Source: Pseudomonas mohnii
Lineage (GTDB): Bacteria; Pseudomonadota; Gammaproteobacteria; Pseudomonadales; Pseudomonadaceae
Assembly (NCBI RefSeq): GCF_900105115.1
Contig: NZ_FNRV01000001.1
Coordinates: 124,001-188,000 of the forward strand
Direction: 5' to 3'
DNA length: 64,000 nucleotides
Shown piece by piece: positions 17,332 through 27,010 of this stretch (position 1 is the first letter of the stretch; each line of letters opens with the position of its first letter). The notes beneath the pieces are model-generated. The model saw only the letters and a program-made list of their open reading frames with translations, made no database searches and had not been told where the DNA came from. The position numbers and the translations under genes were made by a program.

Positions 17332-19755
17332 ATGAATCAAGGTAAACACTGGGTGACGCGCTGCGTCGAAACGGCCGCCGACCACTTGATGGCCTGGCGC
17401 AAGGGACTGCTGGTGTTGTTTGTGCTGGTCACCCTGGGCTTGGGCTACAGCGCCACCCACACACAGCTGGATCCGGGGTTCAATAAACAGATCCCGGTCA
17501 CCCATGCATACATGGTCAATTTTCTAAAGTTCAGCCGCTACTTCACCGGCGCCAACCGCCTGCTGGTCAGCGTGCACTGGAAGGGCGAGGGCGATATCTA
17601 CAACACCGAGTACCTGGAGACCCTGCGCAAAGTCACTGACGATGTGTTTTTCATCTCCGGGGTCAGCCGTCCCAGCGTGACGTCGCTGTTTACCGCCAAC
17701 GTGCGCTACATCGAAATTACCGAGGAAGGTTTCTTCGGCGATGTGGTGGTGCCGCCGCGCTTCAGCGGCACTGCCGAAGACCTGGCGCAAGTGCGCAGCA
17801 ACACCGCGGCCTCCGGCCAGGTGGGCCGCCTGGTGGCCAATGACCTGAAGTCGGCGATGGTCCGCGCCGACCTGCAGGACACCGATCCCATGACCGGCAA
17901 GCCGGTGTCCTATGTCGAGATCGCCAAGCGCCTGGAAGAGATCCGCGCCAAATACAACAGCCCGGATATCGAGATCAATATCGTCGGCTTCGCCAAACTG
18001 GTGGGCGATGTGGTCGAAGGCTTGAATACGGTGATCGGCTTTTTTGTCGTGGCGTTCGTGATCACGGGTTTGCTGTTGTGGCTGTATTCGCGCTCCCTGC
18101 GCCTGACGGTGGTGGCGCTCGTGGTGGCGTTGCTGCCGGTGGTCTGGCTGCTGGGCCTGTTGCCGCTGCTGGGGTTAGGCATCGATCCGATGTCGATCCT
18201 GGTGCCGTTCCTGATTTTTTCCATCGGCGTGTCCCATGCGGTGCAGATGACCAACGCCTGGAAGCAGGACGTGCTGGCCGGGAGCAGCTCGCTGGTCGCG
18301 GCGCGCACGGCATTCTGCAAGATTTTCATCCCCGGTTCCCTGGCCTTGCTGATGAATGCCCTGGGGTTCGCGGTGATCATGCTGATCGACATTCCGATCG
18401 TCCACGAACTGGGCGTAACCGCCTGCATCGGCGTGATACTGATGATCGTCACCAACAAACTCATGCTGCCGATCATCATTTCCTGGTTGCACCTGGAACC
18501 CGCGCTGTTGCGCCGGGCGCAATCGAGGCCGGAAGGCAAGCATCGCCTGTGGTGGCGCCTGTCGGCACTCGCTGAACCGGGGCCTGCGCTGGGGGTGTTT
18601 GCCATCAGTCTGTTGCTGTTGGCGGCCGGGGCCTGGAAGGCTCGCGACCTGGCGGTGGGAGACGTCGGCGCGGGTGCGCCAGAGCTGCGTGCCGATTCGC
18701 GCTACAACCTGGACAACGGCAAGATCATCAACAGCTACGCGATCGGCCTCGATGTGATGTCGGTGTTCGTCCAGGTCAAGGGCGTCGAGGAAGGCTGCCT
18801 TTCCCCGGCGGTGATGCGCGCGGTGGAGGCCTTCGATTTCCGCATGCGCACAGTCCCCGGTGTGCAGTCGATCCAGAGCGTGGCGGACATGGGCAAGCGG
18901 GTGATTGCCGGCAATAACGAAGGCAATCCGCGCTGGGCAGCGATCCCCGGTTCATCCCGGGGCCTCAGTCAGGGCGCGAGGGCCTATATGCCGGACGACG
19001 GCCTGGTGACCGACGGCTGCCAGCAGATGCAGATCCTGGTGTTCCTCACCGACCACGAAGGCAGCACGGTGAGCCATGCGATCAATGAGGCGAAGCGGAT
19101 CATTGCCGAGGTCAACTCGCCGCAGGTCGAATTCCTCCTGGCCGGTGGCAATGTCGGCGTGATGGCGGCCTCCAACGAAGCCGTCAAGCGCGCTGAAGTC
19201 ATCATGCTGGGGGCGCTGTTCGGTTCGGTGGCGCTGTTTTGCTGGCTGACCTTCCTGTCGATCCGCGCGGTGCTGTGCATTCTGGTACCGCTGGCGATCG
19301 TGGCGATCCTGTGCAACGCGCTGATGACCCTGCTCGGGATCGGTCTGAAAGTCGCCACCTTGCCGGTGATGGCCCTGGGCGTCGGGGTAGGGGTCGACTA
19401 CGGTATCTACCTGTATGAGCGTATTCAGCACGAAATGCTGGGCGGCGCCAGCCTGCGCGAAGCGTTCTATGAAGCCATGTGCCAACGAGGCACGGCGGCG
19501 GTATTCACGGCCGTGACCATGTCCATTGGCGTGTGCACCTGGGCATTCGCGCCGCTGAAGTTCCAGGCCGACATGGGCGTACTGCTGTCCTTCATGTTCC
19601 TGGTCAACGTGTTGGGGGCGATTTTCCTCCTGCCGGCACTGGCGGCCTGGTTCAACCGCGGGCGACCGCTGGTCTCCGAACGCATGCGCCCGCCGCCGGC
19701 CGCACAGGGTCAGTTCCGGCTGAAAGACAGCCCGGCTGCGCGTGATCCCCAATAG
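17332..19755 (+). CDS. RND/MMPL family transporter
   Basis: An 807-residue inner-membrane protein in two homologous halves. Each half has a first helix (about residues 23-43 and 420-437), a large periplasmic loop, and a block of five helices (about 225-385 and 620-780). PIVHELGV in the first half and VDYGIYLYER in the second lie in conserved RND membrane motifs. MMPL-type members carry lipids or hydrophobic compounds. With YCF48, DUF1302 and DUF1329 partners, a trans-envelope steroid transport system is inferred; the direction is not clear. Confidence 0.85.
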   Translation: MNQGKHWVTRCVETAADHLMAWRKGLLVLFVLVTLGLGYSATHTQLDPGFNKQIPVTHAYMVNFLKFSRYFTGANRLLVSVHWKGEGDIYNTEYLETLRKVTDDVFFISGVSRPSVTSLFTANVRYIEITEEGFFGDVVVPPRFSGTAEDLAQVRSNTAASGQVGRLVANDLKSAMVRADLQDTDPMTGKPVSYVEIAKRLEEIRAKYNSPDIEINIVGFAKLVGDVVEGLNTVIGFFVVAFVITGLLLWLYSRSLRLTVVALVVALLPVVWLLGLLPLLGLGIDPMSILVPFLIFSIGVSHAVQMTNAWKQDVLAGSSSLVAARTAFCKIFIPGSLALLMNALGFAVIMLIDIPIVHELGVTACIGVILMIVTNKLMLPIIISWLHLEPALLRRAQSRPEGKHRLWWRLSALAEPGPALGVFAISLLLLAAGAWKARDLAVGDVGAGAPELRADSRYNLDNGKIINSYAIGLDVMSVFVQVKGVEEGCLSPAVMRAVEAFDFRMRTVPGVQSIQSVADMGKRVIAGNNEGNPRWAAIPGSSRGLSQGARAYMPDDGLVTDGCQQMQILVFLTDHEGSTVSHAINEAKRIIAEVNSPQVEFLLAGGNVGVMAASNEAVKRAEVIMLGALFGSVALFCWLTFLSIRAVLCILVPLAIVAILCNALMTLLGIGLKVATLPVMALGVGVGVDYGIYLYERIQHEMLGGASLREAFYEAMCQRGTAAVFTAVTMSIGVCTWAFAPLKFQADMGVLLSFMFLVNVLGAIFLLPALAAWFNRGRPLVSERMRPPPAAQGQFRLKDSPAARDPQ

Positions 19756-19781
19756 AAAAAATAAACCTGCCGGGCCTCTTG

Positions 19782-19799
19782 TGGACGGCGTTGACGATA
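19782..19799 (+). promoter_or_regulatory. Possible weak operator before LuxR-type regulator 1
   Basis: TGGACGGCGTTGACGATA matches GACGAT and scattered left-half bases of the operator pattern. It lies 139 bp before the regulator start, without a convincing -10. This would suggest autoregulation, but the match is marginal. Confidence 0.25.
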
Positions 19800-19938
19800 G
19801 GGAGACTGGCGTGCGGGTCTTGTTGCGGGGCCCGCGAGCGAGTTGCAGTCCAGAGGGGGAGCCCTGAGTTCCCCCCCAGCCGAAATTATAAAAATAACAA
19901 GGGAAGGGCACCGTCCTTACCCGTGCGAGGAGAAGACT

Positions 19939-21174
19939 ATGCAAGATGTTGTCTTGACCCATGAAGCCCTGGCGAGTCTTGGCCTGGACCTCACACGTTT
20001 CAACCAGTTGGTGGGCGAAGTCTACGACGGCGCCCTCGATCCGAAACTGATGGCCAACGCCCTCAAGAGCCTGCTCAATGTCTACGATGCCAATTACGTC
20101 ACCCTCATCTTGCGGGTGCCAGAGCAACCTGACATGGGCCTGATGATCATCGCCGGCGATATCGAAGGTGCCGGTGACGTCAACTACATGACTTACCCGC
20201 AGACCAACACGCCGTTCGTCAACCAGCCGCTGGATCGCGTGTTCGCCGTCGATGACATCATGAGTCCCACGGAGTGGGAGCACACGGCCTACTTCAAGAC
20301 ATTCTGCGGTCCCAACGACGTTTATCATGTGATGGGTGCCGACATTTCCACCCCGGACGGCGGCAAGGTGCGTTTTCGCATCACCCGGCCCAAGCGCTCT
20401 CCCAACTTTTCCGCACAGGAGCGGACACTGTGCGCGATGTTTCTGCCGCACCTGCGCCGGGCCTTGCAGTTGCACAATCTTCTGGACCGCAGCGAGTCAC
20501 TGAGCGAGCTGTACTCCCAGGCCATCAGCCGTTTGTCGGTGGCCACCCTGGTGCTCGACGAGAGCGGCAGTGTGTTGCAGGTCAACGCAGTGGCCCAGGA
20601 AATCCTCGCGCGTTCGGACGGCCTGAAAATGGTGGGCGGGCGCCTGGAGGCGACTTATCCCAGCGACAACCGCGAGCTGCAACGCTTGATTCGGGGTGCT
20701 TTCGCTCCGGATGCACCGAAGGGTGCCGAAGCCATGTCGGTGACCCGGCCTTCGGGGCTGGTCAATCTGGGGGTAGTGGTGGAGTCGATTCCGTCCCTGG
20801 ACTGGGCCGAGGAAAAGGGCCAGCCGGCGGCGCTGGTGTACATCCGCGACGCGGCGAGCAAATCCCTTGCCAGCGAGGCGGTGACCAAGCAGCTGTTCAA
20901 CCTGACCAAGGCAGAGACGGCGTTGGCCATGGAGCTGACCAACGGCCTGTCCCTGGAAGAAGCCGCCGAAGCCCTGAACATCCGACGCAACACCGCCCGG
21001 GCGCATTTGCGCTCCATCTTCTCCAAGACTGGCGTACGCCGCCAGACCGAGCTGGTGCGCATCCTGCTTAACAGCGTGGTGGCCCTGGGCAAACCCAAGC
21101 TGGCGTTGAAGGCTGTCGAGAAAATCAAGGTGCCGCCGCTGAAACTGGCCGAGCCTGTCTATCGCCAGGCTTAA
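19939..21174 (+). CDS. LuxR-type transcriptional regulator, TeiR-like (1)
   Basis: A 411-residue protein starting at 19939 after GAGGAG. A conserved N-terminal sensory region (to ~185) is followed by a PAS-like segment (VLDESGSVLQVNAVAQEIL near 210) and a C-terminal LuxR helix-turn-helix (LTKAETALAMELTNGLSLEEAAEALNIRRNTARAHLRSIFSKTGV, 330-375). It is a clear paralogue of the regulator at 53822-55030. There is no autoinducer-binding or receiver domain. Size and class match TeiR, the LuxR-type activator of testosterone genes in Comamonas testosteroni. It probably senses a steroid and activates the 18-bp operator promoters (inference). Confidence 0.8.
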   Translation: MQDVVLTHEALASLGLDLTRFNQLVGEVYDGALDPKLMANALKSLLNVYDANYVTLILRVPEQPDMGLMIIAGDIEGAGDVNYMTYPQTNTPFVNQPLDRVFAVDDIMSPTEWEHTAYFKTFCGPNDVYHVMGADISTPDGGKVRFRITRPKRSPNFSAQERTLCAMFLPHLRRALQLHNLLDRSESLSELYSQAISRLSVATLVLDESGSVLQVNAVAQEILARSDGLKMVGGRLEATYPSDNRELQRLIRGAFAPDAPKGAEAMSVTRPSGLVNLGVVVESIPSLDWAEEKGQPAALVYIRDAASKSLASEAVTKQLFNLTKAETALAMELTNGLSLEEAAEALNIRRNTARAHLRSIFSKTGVRRQTELVRILLNSVVALGKPKLALKAVEKIKVPPLKLAEPVYRQA

Positions 21175-21203
21175 AGGGCCCACCACAGCAGACGAGGACA
21201 CAA

Positions 21204-21262
21204 CGGGCTTTCAGACAGCCCGCGTCAAGGGTTCTCACCTTCGCGAGCGGTTCGCTCCGGCA
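21204..21262. repeat. REP remnant / hairpin after regulator 1
   Basis: CGGGCT-TTCAGAC-AGCCCG at 21204-21222 repeats the hairpin core of the 117-bp array unit. It is followed by TTCGCGAGCGG-type REP sequence. It may terminate regulator 1. Confidence 0.55.
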
Positions 21263-21309
21263 GGTGGGGACCGCCAACGCGCTGCAACAGGTTCACCTCC
21301 GCCCCGTTT

Positions 21310-21327
21310 TAGTCCGCATAGACGATG
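21310..21327 (+). promoter_or_regulatory. Steroid-regulon operator
   Basis: TAGTCCGCATAGACGATG, strong left half GTCCG. The -10 GATACT at 21349-21354 sits in CGATACTGGGTG, the same string at the same spacing as after the site at 55064-55081. It is 53 bp before the hydroxysteroid dehydrogenase start. Confidence 0.7.
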
Positions 21328-21380
21328 CCGTCCGGCGATGGCGCTGTCGATACTGGGTGGACCTATCACGGAGAACCACC

Positions 21381-22148
21381 ATGCCTATTACAGCCATCAC
21401 CGGTAGTGCCTCGGGAATCGGGGCCGCCGTCAGCGCAGCCATGCGCGCGGCCGGCCACCAGGTCATCGGGATCGATCGCAGCGACGCTGAAGTGATCGCC
21501 AACCTGTCCACCGCCCAGGGACGCAACGCCGCCGTCGCGCAAGTGCTTGAACAGAGTGGCGGGGTGCTCGACGGGCTGATCTGTTGCGCCGGGGTCGGTG
21601 TCACGGCGCCGTCCTGCTCGGTGATCCTGGCGGTCAACTACTTTGGGGTCAGTCAATTGCTGGATGGCTTGCAAGGTGCGCTGGCCAAGAGTCGGCAGCC
21701 GGCGGCGCTGGTGATTGGCTCGGTCGCGTCGACTCATACGAGTCCTGAGTGCCAACCGATGATCGAAATGATGCTGGCCGGTGACGAGGCTCATTCGCTG
21801 CAGTTGGCCGATACCCTTGACCAGCCTCACCTCGCTTATGCCGCGTCCAAATACGCCATCAGTCACTACACCCGCCGCCTGGCGGTCAGCTGGGGCAAGC
21901 AGGGCATGCGGTTGAACGTGGTAGCGCCCGGTGCGGTGGAGACGCCCTTGCACCAGGCCTCGCTGGATGATAAACGATTCGGCAAGTCGGTCCGCGAGTT
22001 CGTCGCCCCCCTGGGTCGCGCCGGCCGGCCTGACGAGATCGCCTCAGTGGTGGCCTTCCTGCAATCGCCGCAAGCCTCGTTCGTCCATGGCAGCGTGGTG
22101 TTCGTCGACGGCGGCATGGACGCCATGGTCCGCGCCTCGCGCTTCTAA
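21381..22148 (+). CDS. hsdA: 3-alpha-hydroxysteroid dehydrogenase/carbonyl reductase
   Basis: A 255-residue short-chain dehydrogenase. Start 21381 follows GGAG. It has the cofactor motif TGSASGIGAA at residues 6-15, IDRSDAEVIANLST, the active-site serine in VIGSVAST, YAASKYA (Tyr/Lys), and a C-terminal GGMDAMVR ending. The whole architecture, including the IDxxDAEVIADLST segment and FVHG...DGGMDAVMRxxxF tail, matches the Comamonas testosteroni HsdA family that interconverts 3-alpha-hydroxy and 3-keto steroids. This would be the entry oxidation of a bile acid or androsterone. Family recognition is strong; substrate is inferred. Confidence 0.8.
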   Translation: MPITAITGSASGIGAAVSAAMRAAGHQVIGIDRSDAEVIANLSTAQGRNAAVAQVLEQSGGVLDGLICCAGVGVTAPSCSVILAVNYFGVSQLLDGLQGALAKSRQPAALVIGSVASTHTSPECQPMIEMMLAGDEAHSLQLADTLDQPHLAYAASKYAISHYTRRLAVSWGKQGMRLNVVAPGAVETPLHQASLDDKRFGKSVREFVAPLGRAGRPDEIASVVAFLQSPQASFVHGSVVFVDGGMDAMVRASRF

Positions 22149-22159
22149 AAGGAATACCC

Positions 22160-22993
22160 ATGAACAAAGTGGCATTCATTACCGGCGCCAGCCGGGGTAT
22201 TGGCCGCGAGGCGGCACTGGCGTTCGCCCGTGCCGGTTTCGACCTGGCGATCAGCGCCCGTACCCTTAACGAAGGCGAACACCATGAACACGCCCTGCGC
22301 GATGCCGACGGGGCGCCGCTGGCCGGCAGCCTCAACGGCACTGCCCAGGCGTTGCGCGAACTCGGATGCCGGGTTCTCGTGGTGCCGATGGACCTGCTCG
22401 ACAGCGCTTCGGCGCTCGACGCCTGCGAGGCGGTACTGGCCGAGTACGGGCGCATCGACGTGCTGATCAACAACGCGATCTACCAGGGCAGTGACCTCAA
22501 TGCCGGGTTCATGGACCTGCAGGCGCAAACCCTGGAGCGGATGTTCAAGGGCTACATCCTGACGCCGTTCCTGCTGACCCGGGCGGTGGCCGAACACATG
22601 GTGGCGCGCGGCGGCGGAGTGGTGATCAACGTCACCTCGGGCGCCGGCGAAAGCGACCCACCGGTGGCGGCGGGCAAGGGCGGCTGGGGTTATGCCTACG
22701 GTGCTGGCAAGGCAGCGGTGTCGCGGTTGTCCGGTGTGCTGGCCACGGAGTTGGGTGATCTTGGCGTCCGCGCCTACACCCTCAATCCAGGAGTAGTGAC
22801 CACTGAAGCGCTCAAGGCCACCATCGGCGACAAGGGATTGATCGCGCTGCGCTCCGGCAGTGCGCCACCCCATGTCCCGGCGGCGGTCATGCTATGGCTG
22901 GCGACGTCCGAACAGGCACCGCAGTTTCAACGCCGTACGATTGCCGCGCAGCCGTTTGCGTTGGAGCATGGCATCGTCGCCGATTGGCGTTGA
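22160..22993 (+). CDS. Short-chain dehydrogenase/reductase
   Basis: A 277-residue SDR 11 bp after hsdA. It has TGASRGIGREA at residues 8-18, the NNAIYQG stretch replacing the usual NNAG, the serine of NVTSGAGESDPP, and the YAYGAGKAA catalytic Tyr/Lys near 180. A longer insertion follows the first helix (NEGEHHEHALRDADGAPLAGS). The C-terminus, EHGIVADWR, lacks the typical xDGG. Cotranscription with hsdA suggests a second hydroxysteroid or a hydroxyacyl-CoA dehydrogenase. The position oxidised is unknown. Confidence 0.7.
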   Translation: MNKVAFITGASRGIGREAALAFARAGFDLAISARTLNEGEHHEHALRDADGAPLAGSLNGTAQALRELGCRVLVVPMDLLDSASALDACEAVLAEYGRIDVLINNAIYQGSDLNAGFMDLQAQTLERMFKGYILTPFLLTRAVAEHMVARGGGVVINVTSGAGESDPPVAAGKGGWGYAYGAGKAAVSRLSGVLATELGDLGVRAYTLNPGVVTTEALKATIGDKGLIALRSGSAPPHVPAAVMLWLATSEQAPQFQRRTIAAQPFALEHGIVADWR

Positions 22994-23012
22994 TCCGTTG
23001 ATGTGGTTATCC

Positions 23013-23093
23013 CGCAGGCGCCAGGCTTGCCAGCGAAGCGCGATAACGCGGCCGGACAGATACCCCCGGTCGCGGGCAATCCTCGCGCCTGCG
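23013..23093. repeat. REP palindrome between convergent operons
   Basis: The arms CGCAGGCGCCAGGCTTGCCAGCGA and TCGCGGGCAATCCTCGCGCCTGCG pair imperfectly. It fills the 22994-23137 gap between the SDR and hsaF ends. Confidence 0.75.
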
Positions 23094-23137
23094 GTCGTTG
23101 ATCGTTCCCACGGTTGTGCGAACGATCAACGTCGGTG

Positions 23138-24166
23138 TCAGGCCTGCTTACGTTGACGCGCCAGGGTCATGGCAGTGTCTTCGATCATGTCTTCCTGGCC
23201 GCCGACCATCCCGCGGCGCCCCATCTCGACGAGGATTTCCCGCGCGGAAACGCCGTACTTCTTCTCGGCGCGCTTGGCGAACAGCAGGAACGAACCGTAG
23301 ACCCCGGCGTAACCCATGGTCAGCGCGTCGCGGTCGCTGCGGATCGGGAAGTCCATGATCGGCACGACCAGATCTTCGGCGACGTCCTGAATACCAAACA
23401 CACTGACCCCGGTGTCGATGCCCATGCGGTCGCACACCGCTACCAGCACTTCCATCGGCGTGTTGCCGGCCCCGGCACCGAGGCCTGCGCAGGCGGCGTC
23501 GATACGGTTGGCGCCAGCCGCAATCGCGGCGATGGAGTTGGACACGCCCATCGACAAGTTGTGGTGGCCATGAAAACCGATCTCGGTTTCAGGCTTCAAG
23601 GCAGCGCGCATTGCCGCCACGCGGGCGCTGACGTCGTGGGGCAGCAGGTAACCGGCCGAGTCGGTCAGGTAGATGCAGTTGGCGCCGTAGTTTTCCATCA
23701 GCAAGCCTTGCTTGACCAGGCCTTCGGGGCTGTTCATGTGGGCCATCATCAAGAAGCCGACGGTATCCATGCCCAGCCCCCGGGCGTGGGAAATATGCTG
23801 CTCGCTGACATCGGCTTCGGTGCAATGGGTGGCCACGCGAATGGTGTTGACCCCCAGCTCATGTGCCATGGTCAGGTGATCGACGGTGCCGATACCTGGC
23901 AACAGCAGCGCCGAGACCTTGGCGTTTTTCATCAGCGGAATCACTGCCGACAAATACTCTTCATCGGTGTGGGCCGGGAACCCGTAGTTCACCGAGCTGC
24001 CGCCCAGACCGTCGCCGTGGGTCACTTCGATCAGCGGCACGCCGGCCGCATCGAGGCCGCAGGCAATGTCCTTCATCTGTTGCAGACTGATCTGATGACG
24101 CTTGGGGTGCATGCCGTCGCGCAGGCACATGTCGTGAACGGTAATGCTTTTGCCGCGAAGATCCAT
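23138..24166 (-). CDS. hsaF: 4-hydroxy-2-oxo-acid aldolase (HsaF/TesG type)
   Basis: A 342-residue HMGL-type class II aldolase. The N-terminal [16 protein letters not shown] holds the Arg-Asp metal/substrate motif at 15-17. HGDGLGGSS (~50) and [14 protein letters not shown] (~197) with the metal His pair follow, then [10 protein letters not shown] near 232. It cleaves 4-hydroxy-2-oxohexanoate (or oxovalerate) to pyruvate and propanal (or acetaldehyde). It lies 10 bp after the aldehyde dehydrogenase gene, its channelling partner. Last gene of the minus-strand 26773-23138 operon. Confidence 0.9.
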   Translation of the reverse strand: MDLRGKSITVHDMCLRDGMHPKRHQISLQQMKDIACGLDAAGVPLIEVTHGDGLGGSSVNYGFPAHTDEEYLSAVIPLMKNAKVSALLLPGIGTVDHLTMAHELGVNTIRVATHCTEADVSEQHISHARGLGMDTVGFLMMAHMNSPEGLVKQGLLMENYGANCIYLTDSAGYLLPHDVSARVAAMRAALKPETEIGFHGHHNLSMGVSNSIAAIAAGANRIDAACAGLGAGAGNTPMEVLVAVCDRMGIDTGVSVFGIQDVAEDLVVPIMDFPIRSDRDALTMGYAGVYGSFLLFAKRAEKKYGVSAREILVEMGRRGMVGGQEDMIEDTAMTLARQRKQA

Positions 24167-24176
24167 GGTCGACTCC

Positions 24177-25103
24177 TTATGCGTGGGCGGGTTGGGCGGT
24201 GGCTTGCAGTACCAGCTCGCCCTTGAGGATTTCCTCGGCGAACATCTCGGCGGTGCGCGCCGCCGCAGCGGTCATGATGTCCAGGTTGCCGGCGTACTTG
24301 GGCAGGTAGTCGCCCAGGCCTTCGACTTCCATGAAGATCGACACGCGATTGCCGTCGAACACCGGGCCGTTGACCAGCTTGTAGCCGGGCACGTAGCGCT
24401 GCACCTGTTTGATCATCGCCTCGATGGCGGCGGTGATGGCCGGCTGGTCGGGTTCGCTGGCGGTCAGGCAATGCACGGTGTCGCGCATGATCAGTGGCGG
24501 CTCGGCAGGGTTGATGATGATGATCGCCTTGCCTTTCTTTGCGCCGCCGACCTTTTCCACCGCGCTGGCGGTGGTGCGGGTGAACTCATCGATGTTTTTC
24601 CGGGTGCCGGGGCCGACCGATTTGGAAGCGGCAGTGGCGATGATTTCCGCGTAGTCGACCGGCTGCACGCTGGACACTGCCGCCACCAGCGGAATGGTGG
24701 CCTGGCCACCACAGGTGACCATGTTGACGTTCATCACACCCCGCCCCAATTGGGCCTTGAGGTTGACGGGTGGCACGCAATAGGGGCCGATGGCCGCCGG
24801 GGTCAGGTCGATCATCAACACGCCCAGGGCATTGAGCTTGCGCGAGTTTTGCGCGTGCACATAGGCCGAGGTGGCGTCGAAGGCGATCTGGATCTGGTCT
24901 TCAATGACGTGTGGCAACAGGCCGTCAACGCCATCGGCGGTGGTTTTCAGTCCCAGCTCGCGAGCCCGCGCCAAACCTTCGGAAGTGGCGTCGATGCCGA
25001 CCATCCATACCGGTTCCAGCACTTCGCTGCGCATCAGCTTGTACAGCAGGTCGGTGCCGATATTGCCCGGCCCGATCAGCGCGCATTTGATCTTTTTGCT
25101 CAT
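24177..25103 (-). CDS. hsaG: Acylating acetaldehyde/propanal dehydrogenase (HsaG/TesF type)
   Basis: A 308-residue protein starting [19 protein letters not shown], a Rossmann motif at 9-16. The catalytic Cys is in [12 protein letters not shown] near residue 128, followed by [12 protein letters not shown]. It converts the aldehyde from the aldolase into acyl-CoA with NAD+ and CoA. Size and order (hydratase, dehydrogenase, aldolase) match the meta-cleavage lower pathway. An in-frame ATG at 25145 is less likely. In steroid catabolism the product is propionyl-CoA. Confidence 0.9.
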   Translation of the reverse strand: MSKKIKCALIGPGNIGTDLLYKLMRSEVLEPVWMVGIDATSEGLARARELGLKTTADGVDGLLPHVIEDQIQIAFDATSAYVHAQNSRKLNALGVLMIDLTPAAIGPYCVPPVNLKAQLGRGVMNVNMVTCGGQATIPLVAAVSSVQPVDYAEIIATAASKSVGPGTRKNIDEFTRTTASAVEKVGGAKKGKAIIIINPAEPPLIMRDTVHCLTASEPDQPAITAAIEAMIKQVQRYVPGYKLVNGPVFDGNRVSIFMEVEGLGDYLPKYAGNLDIMTAAAARTAEMFAEEILKGELVLQATAQPAHA

Positions 25104-25134
25104 GGTTTCTGGCTCCAGTGGAGGGAAGGGTGGT

Positions 25135-25926
25135 TCAAGGGACAAAGCGCAGGCTGGCTTCGCCCAACCCGCTCATGGTCAGGCTGATATGGTCTCCGGC
25201 GACCACAGGCACCAGCGGCGCGAGGGCGCCCGAGAGAATGATTTCGCCGCGACGAAAGGGGATGCCCAGCTCGCCCAGGGTATTGGCCAGCCAGGCCACC
25301 GCCGCGCAAGGGTGGCCTTGCACCGCCGAACCCAGGCCCGAGCCCGCCGGCTGACCGTTCTTGAGCAGCTGCATGTGTACGGCGGCCAGGTCCAGCTCTC
25401 GCGGGTCGATGCGCTGTGTCCCGAGGGCGAATACGCCGCACGAGGCGTTATCGGCCACGGTGTCCTGGATGCGGATCTGCCAGTCGTCAATTCGCGAATC
25501 GACGATCTCGAAGCAGGGCGCCACCGATTGGGTGGCGGCCAGCACGTCCTCCGCGCTGATCCCCGGGCCCTGCAAGTCTTCACCGAGGATAAAGGCGATT
25601 TCGCCTTCGGCACGGGGCTGGATCAGGTGGTAGCGAGCCAGACTGACGTCGCTGGCGACCTCGACTTGCATGGCATTGGTCAGGAAGCCGAAGTCCGGTT
25701 GGTGGACATCGAGCATCTCCTGCACGGCACGGCTGGTGACCCCGATTTTCTTGCCGATCACCCGTTCGCCGAGGGCTTCGCGGCGTTTCAGGAACTGCAG
25801 GGAAATCCGATAGGCCTGCTCCAGGGTGATCGCGGGATAGCGACGGGTCAGGGGCACGAGTGTCTGGCGATTGCGCAAGGCGTTGAACAGCTCATCACCG
25901 AGCGCGGTGATCAAATGGGCATCCAT
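25135..25926 (-). CDS. hsaE: 2-hydroxypenta/hexa-2,4-dienoate hydratase (HsaE/TesE type)
   Basis: A 263-residue hydratase of the MhpD/fumarylacetoacetase-like family. The ATG at 25926 has GGAG upstream. The motifs [16 protein letters not shown] (metal Glu near 103), [12 protein letters not shown] (~140) and [11 protein letters not shown] are those of vinylpyruvate hydratases. It adds water to 2-hydroxyhexa-2,4-dienoate released by HsaD. Neighbours HsaG and HsaF carry out the next steps. Confidence 0.9.
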   Translation of the reverse strand: MDAHLITALGDELFNALRNRQTLVPLTRRYPAITLEQAYRISLQFLKRREALGERVIGKKIGVTSRAVQEMLDVHQPDFGFLTNAMQVEVASDVSLARYHLIQPRAEGEIAFILGEDLQGPGISAEDVLAATQSVAPCFEIVDSRIDDWQIRIQDTVADNASCGVFALGTQRIDPRELDLAAVHMQLLKNGQPAGSGLGSAVQGHPCAAVAWLANTLGELGIPFRRGEIILSGALAPLVPVVAGDHISLTMSGLGEASLRFVP

Positions 25927-25999
25927 GGTGAGGGCTCCAGAGGGCAGGAAGAAAAAAGCCTGCCCCGACAGCAACCGGTACAGGCGTAAAGGTGTCGGT

Positions 26000-26773
26000 T
26001 CAGCCGGGCCAGACCGACGAGTCGGCACCGCCATCGACATCGATGATCTTGCCGGTCACCCAGGCCGAAGCAGGGCTGGCCAGATAGAGTGCGGCGGCGG
26101 CGATGTCTTGCGGGGTTCCGAGGCATTTGAGCGGGGTGTTGGTTTCCATGACCTGGCGCATGGCCGTCGGCATTACGCCGTTGAGTGCTTCGGTCAGGGT
26201 GGGGCCCGGGGCGACAGCGTTGACCCGGATCTGCGGAGCAAAGTCCTGGGCCAGCAGACGGGTCAGGTGGCTGAGGGCCGCCTTGGCCGTGCCGTAGGCG
26301 CTGAAATGGCGCTGGGCGTAACGCGCCGCCACCGAGCTGATATTGATGATGTTGCCGCCACCGGCCTCGCGCATCAGCGGCACACACAACTGGCAGAAGG
26401 CGTAGGTGGTGGCGACGTTGAAATTCAGCACCTGGGCAAAGTCTTCGGGCGTCATTTCCAGCGGATCGTTCGGCCCGCCGCCGCCAACGTTGTTGACCAG
26501 ATGGGTGATTCGGCCCATGTGCTCGACGCTCTGGCGAACCAGTATCCGGCGCTGCTCGGCATCGTTGACGTCGCAGGCGACGGCCAGGGCGCGTCGACCC
26601 AAGCTGCGCACCTCCTCGGCCACCGCCTGCACCTCGTCCAGCGAGCGTGCCGAGCACACCACATCGGCGCCCGCTTCGGCATACGCCAGGGCAATCGCTC
26701 GACCAATGCCACGGCCGCTGCCGGTGACGATGGCGACGCTGCCGTCCAGGTGGAAACGCTGCAAAATACTCAT
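26000..26773 (-). CDS. hdhA: Short-chain dehydrogenase, 7-alpha-hydroxysteroid dehydrogenase-like
   Basis: A 257-residue SDR, start ATG 26773 (GGAG at -12). It has TGSGRGIG at 17-24, LVNNVGGGGP near 94, the serine in NISSVAARY, and YGTAKAA (Tyr/Lys near 160). The NNVGGGGP stretch, the ALNGVMPTAMRQVMETNTPL block and GTPQDIA match the E. coli HdhA type of 7-alpha-HSD closely as I remember it. 7-alpha oxidation fits bile-acid breakdown. First gene of the hsaE-hsaG-hsaF operon. A different hydroxyl position cannot be excluded. Confidence 0.65.
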   Translation of the reverse strand: MSILQRFHLDGSVAIVTGSGRGIGRAIALAYAEAGADVVCSARSLDEVQAVAEEVRSLGRRALAVACDVNDAEQRRILVRQSVEHMGRITHLVNNVGGGGPNDPLEMTPEDFAQVLNFNVATTYAFCQLCVPLMREAGGGNIINISSVAARYAQRHFSAYGTAKAALSHLTRLLAQDFAPQIRVNAVAPGPTLTEALNGVMPTAMRQVMETNTPLKCLGTPQDIAAAALYLASPASAWVTGKIIDVDGGADSSVWPG

Positions 26774-26836
26774 GGGCCCTTGCTCCGTGGGGTCGGCTAT
26801 AGATGGGTTCACTATCGCTGTGGTGGCCGGGCAAGG

Positions 26837-26854
26837 CATCGTCTCAACGGACTA
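26837..26854 (-). promoter_or_regulatory. Steroid-regulon operator, minus strand
   Basis: Reads TAGTCCGTTGAGACGATG on the minus strand. A -10 GATAGT begins 21 nt downstream. It is 63 bp before the SDR start of the hsaEGF operon. Confidence 0.7.
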
Positions 26855-26919
26855 GCGCCGCAGCGACCGCGTCGTCGCTCTTCGCCTGTATCAGCGGGGT
26901 GCCACCGGCTCGCACGCCC

Positions 26920-26937
26920 TAGTCCGCTTTGACGATG
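26920..26937 (+). promoter_or_regulatory. Steroid-regulon operator, plus strand
   Basis: TAGTCCGCTTTGACGATG with -10-like GATGAT at 26958-26963, 73 bp before the HsaA-type start. Divergent partner of 26837-26854. Confidence 0.7.
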
Positions 26938-27010
26938 AATGATTGCTCGCTCAACCCGATGATCCATCACAGTTCGCGCAGTGGCGCAGTGAGATCGGGA
27001 GAATTGAGTG

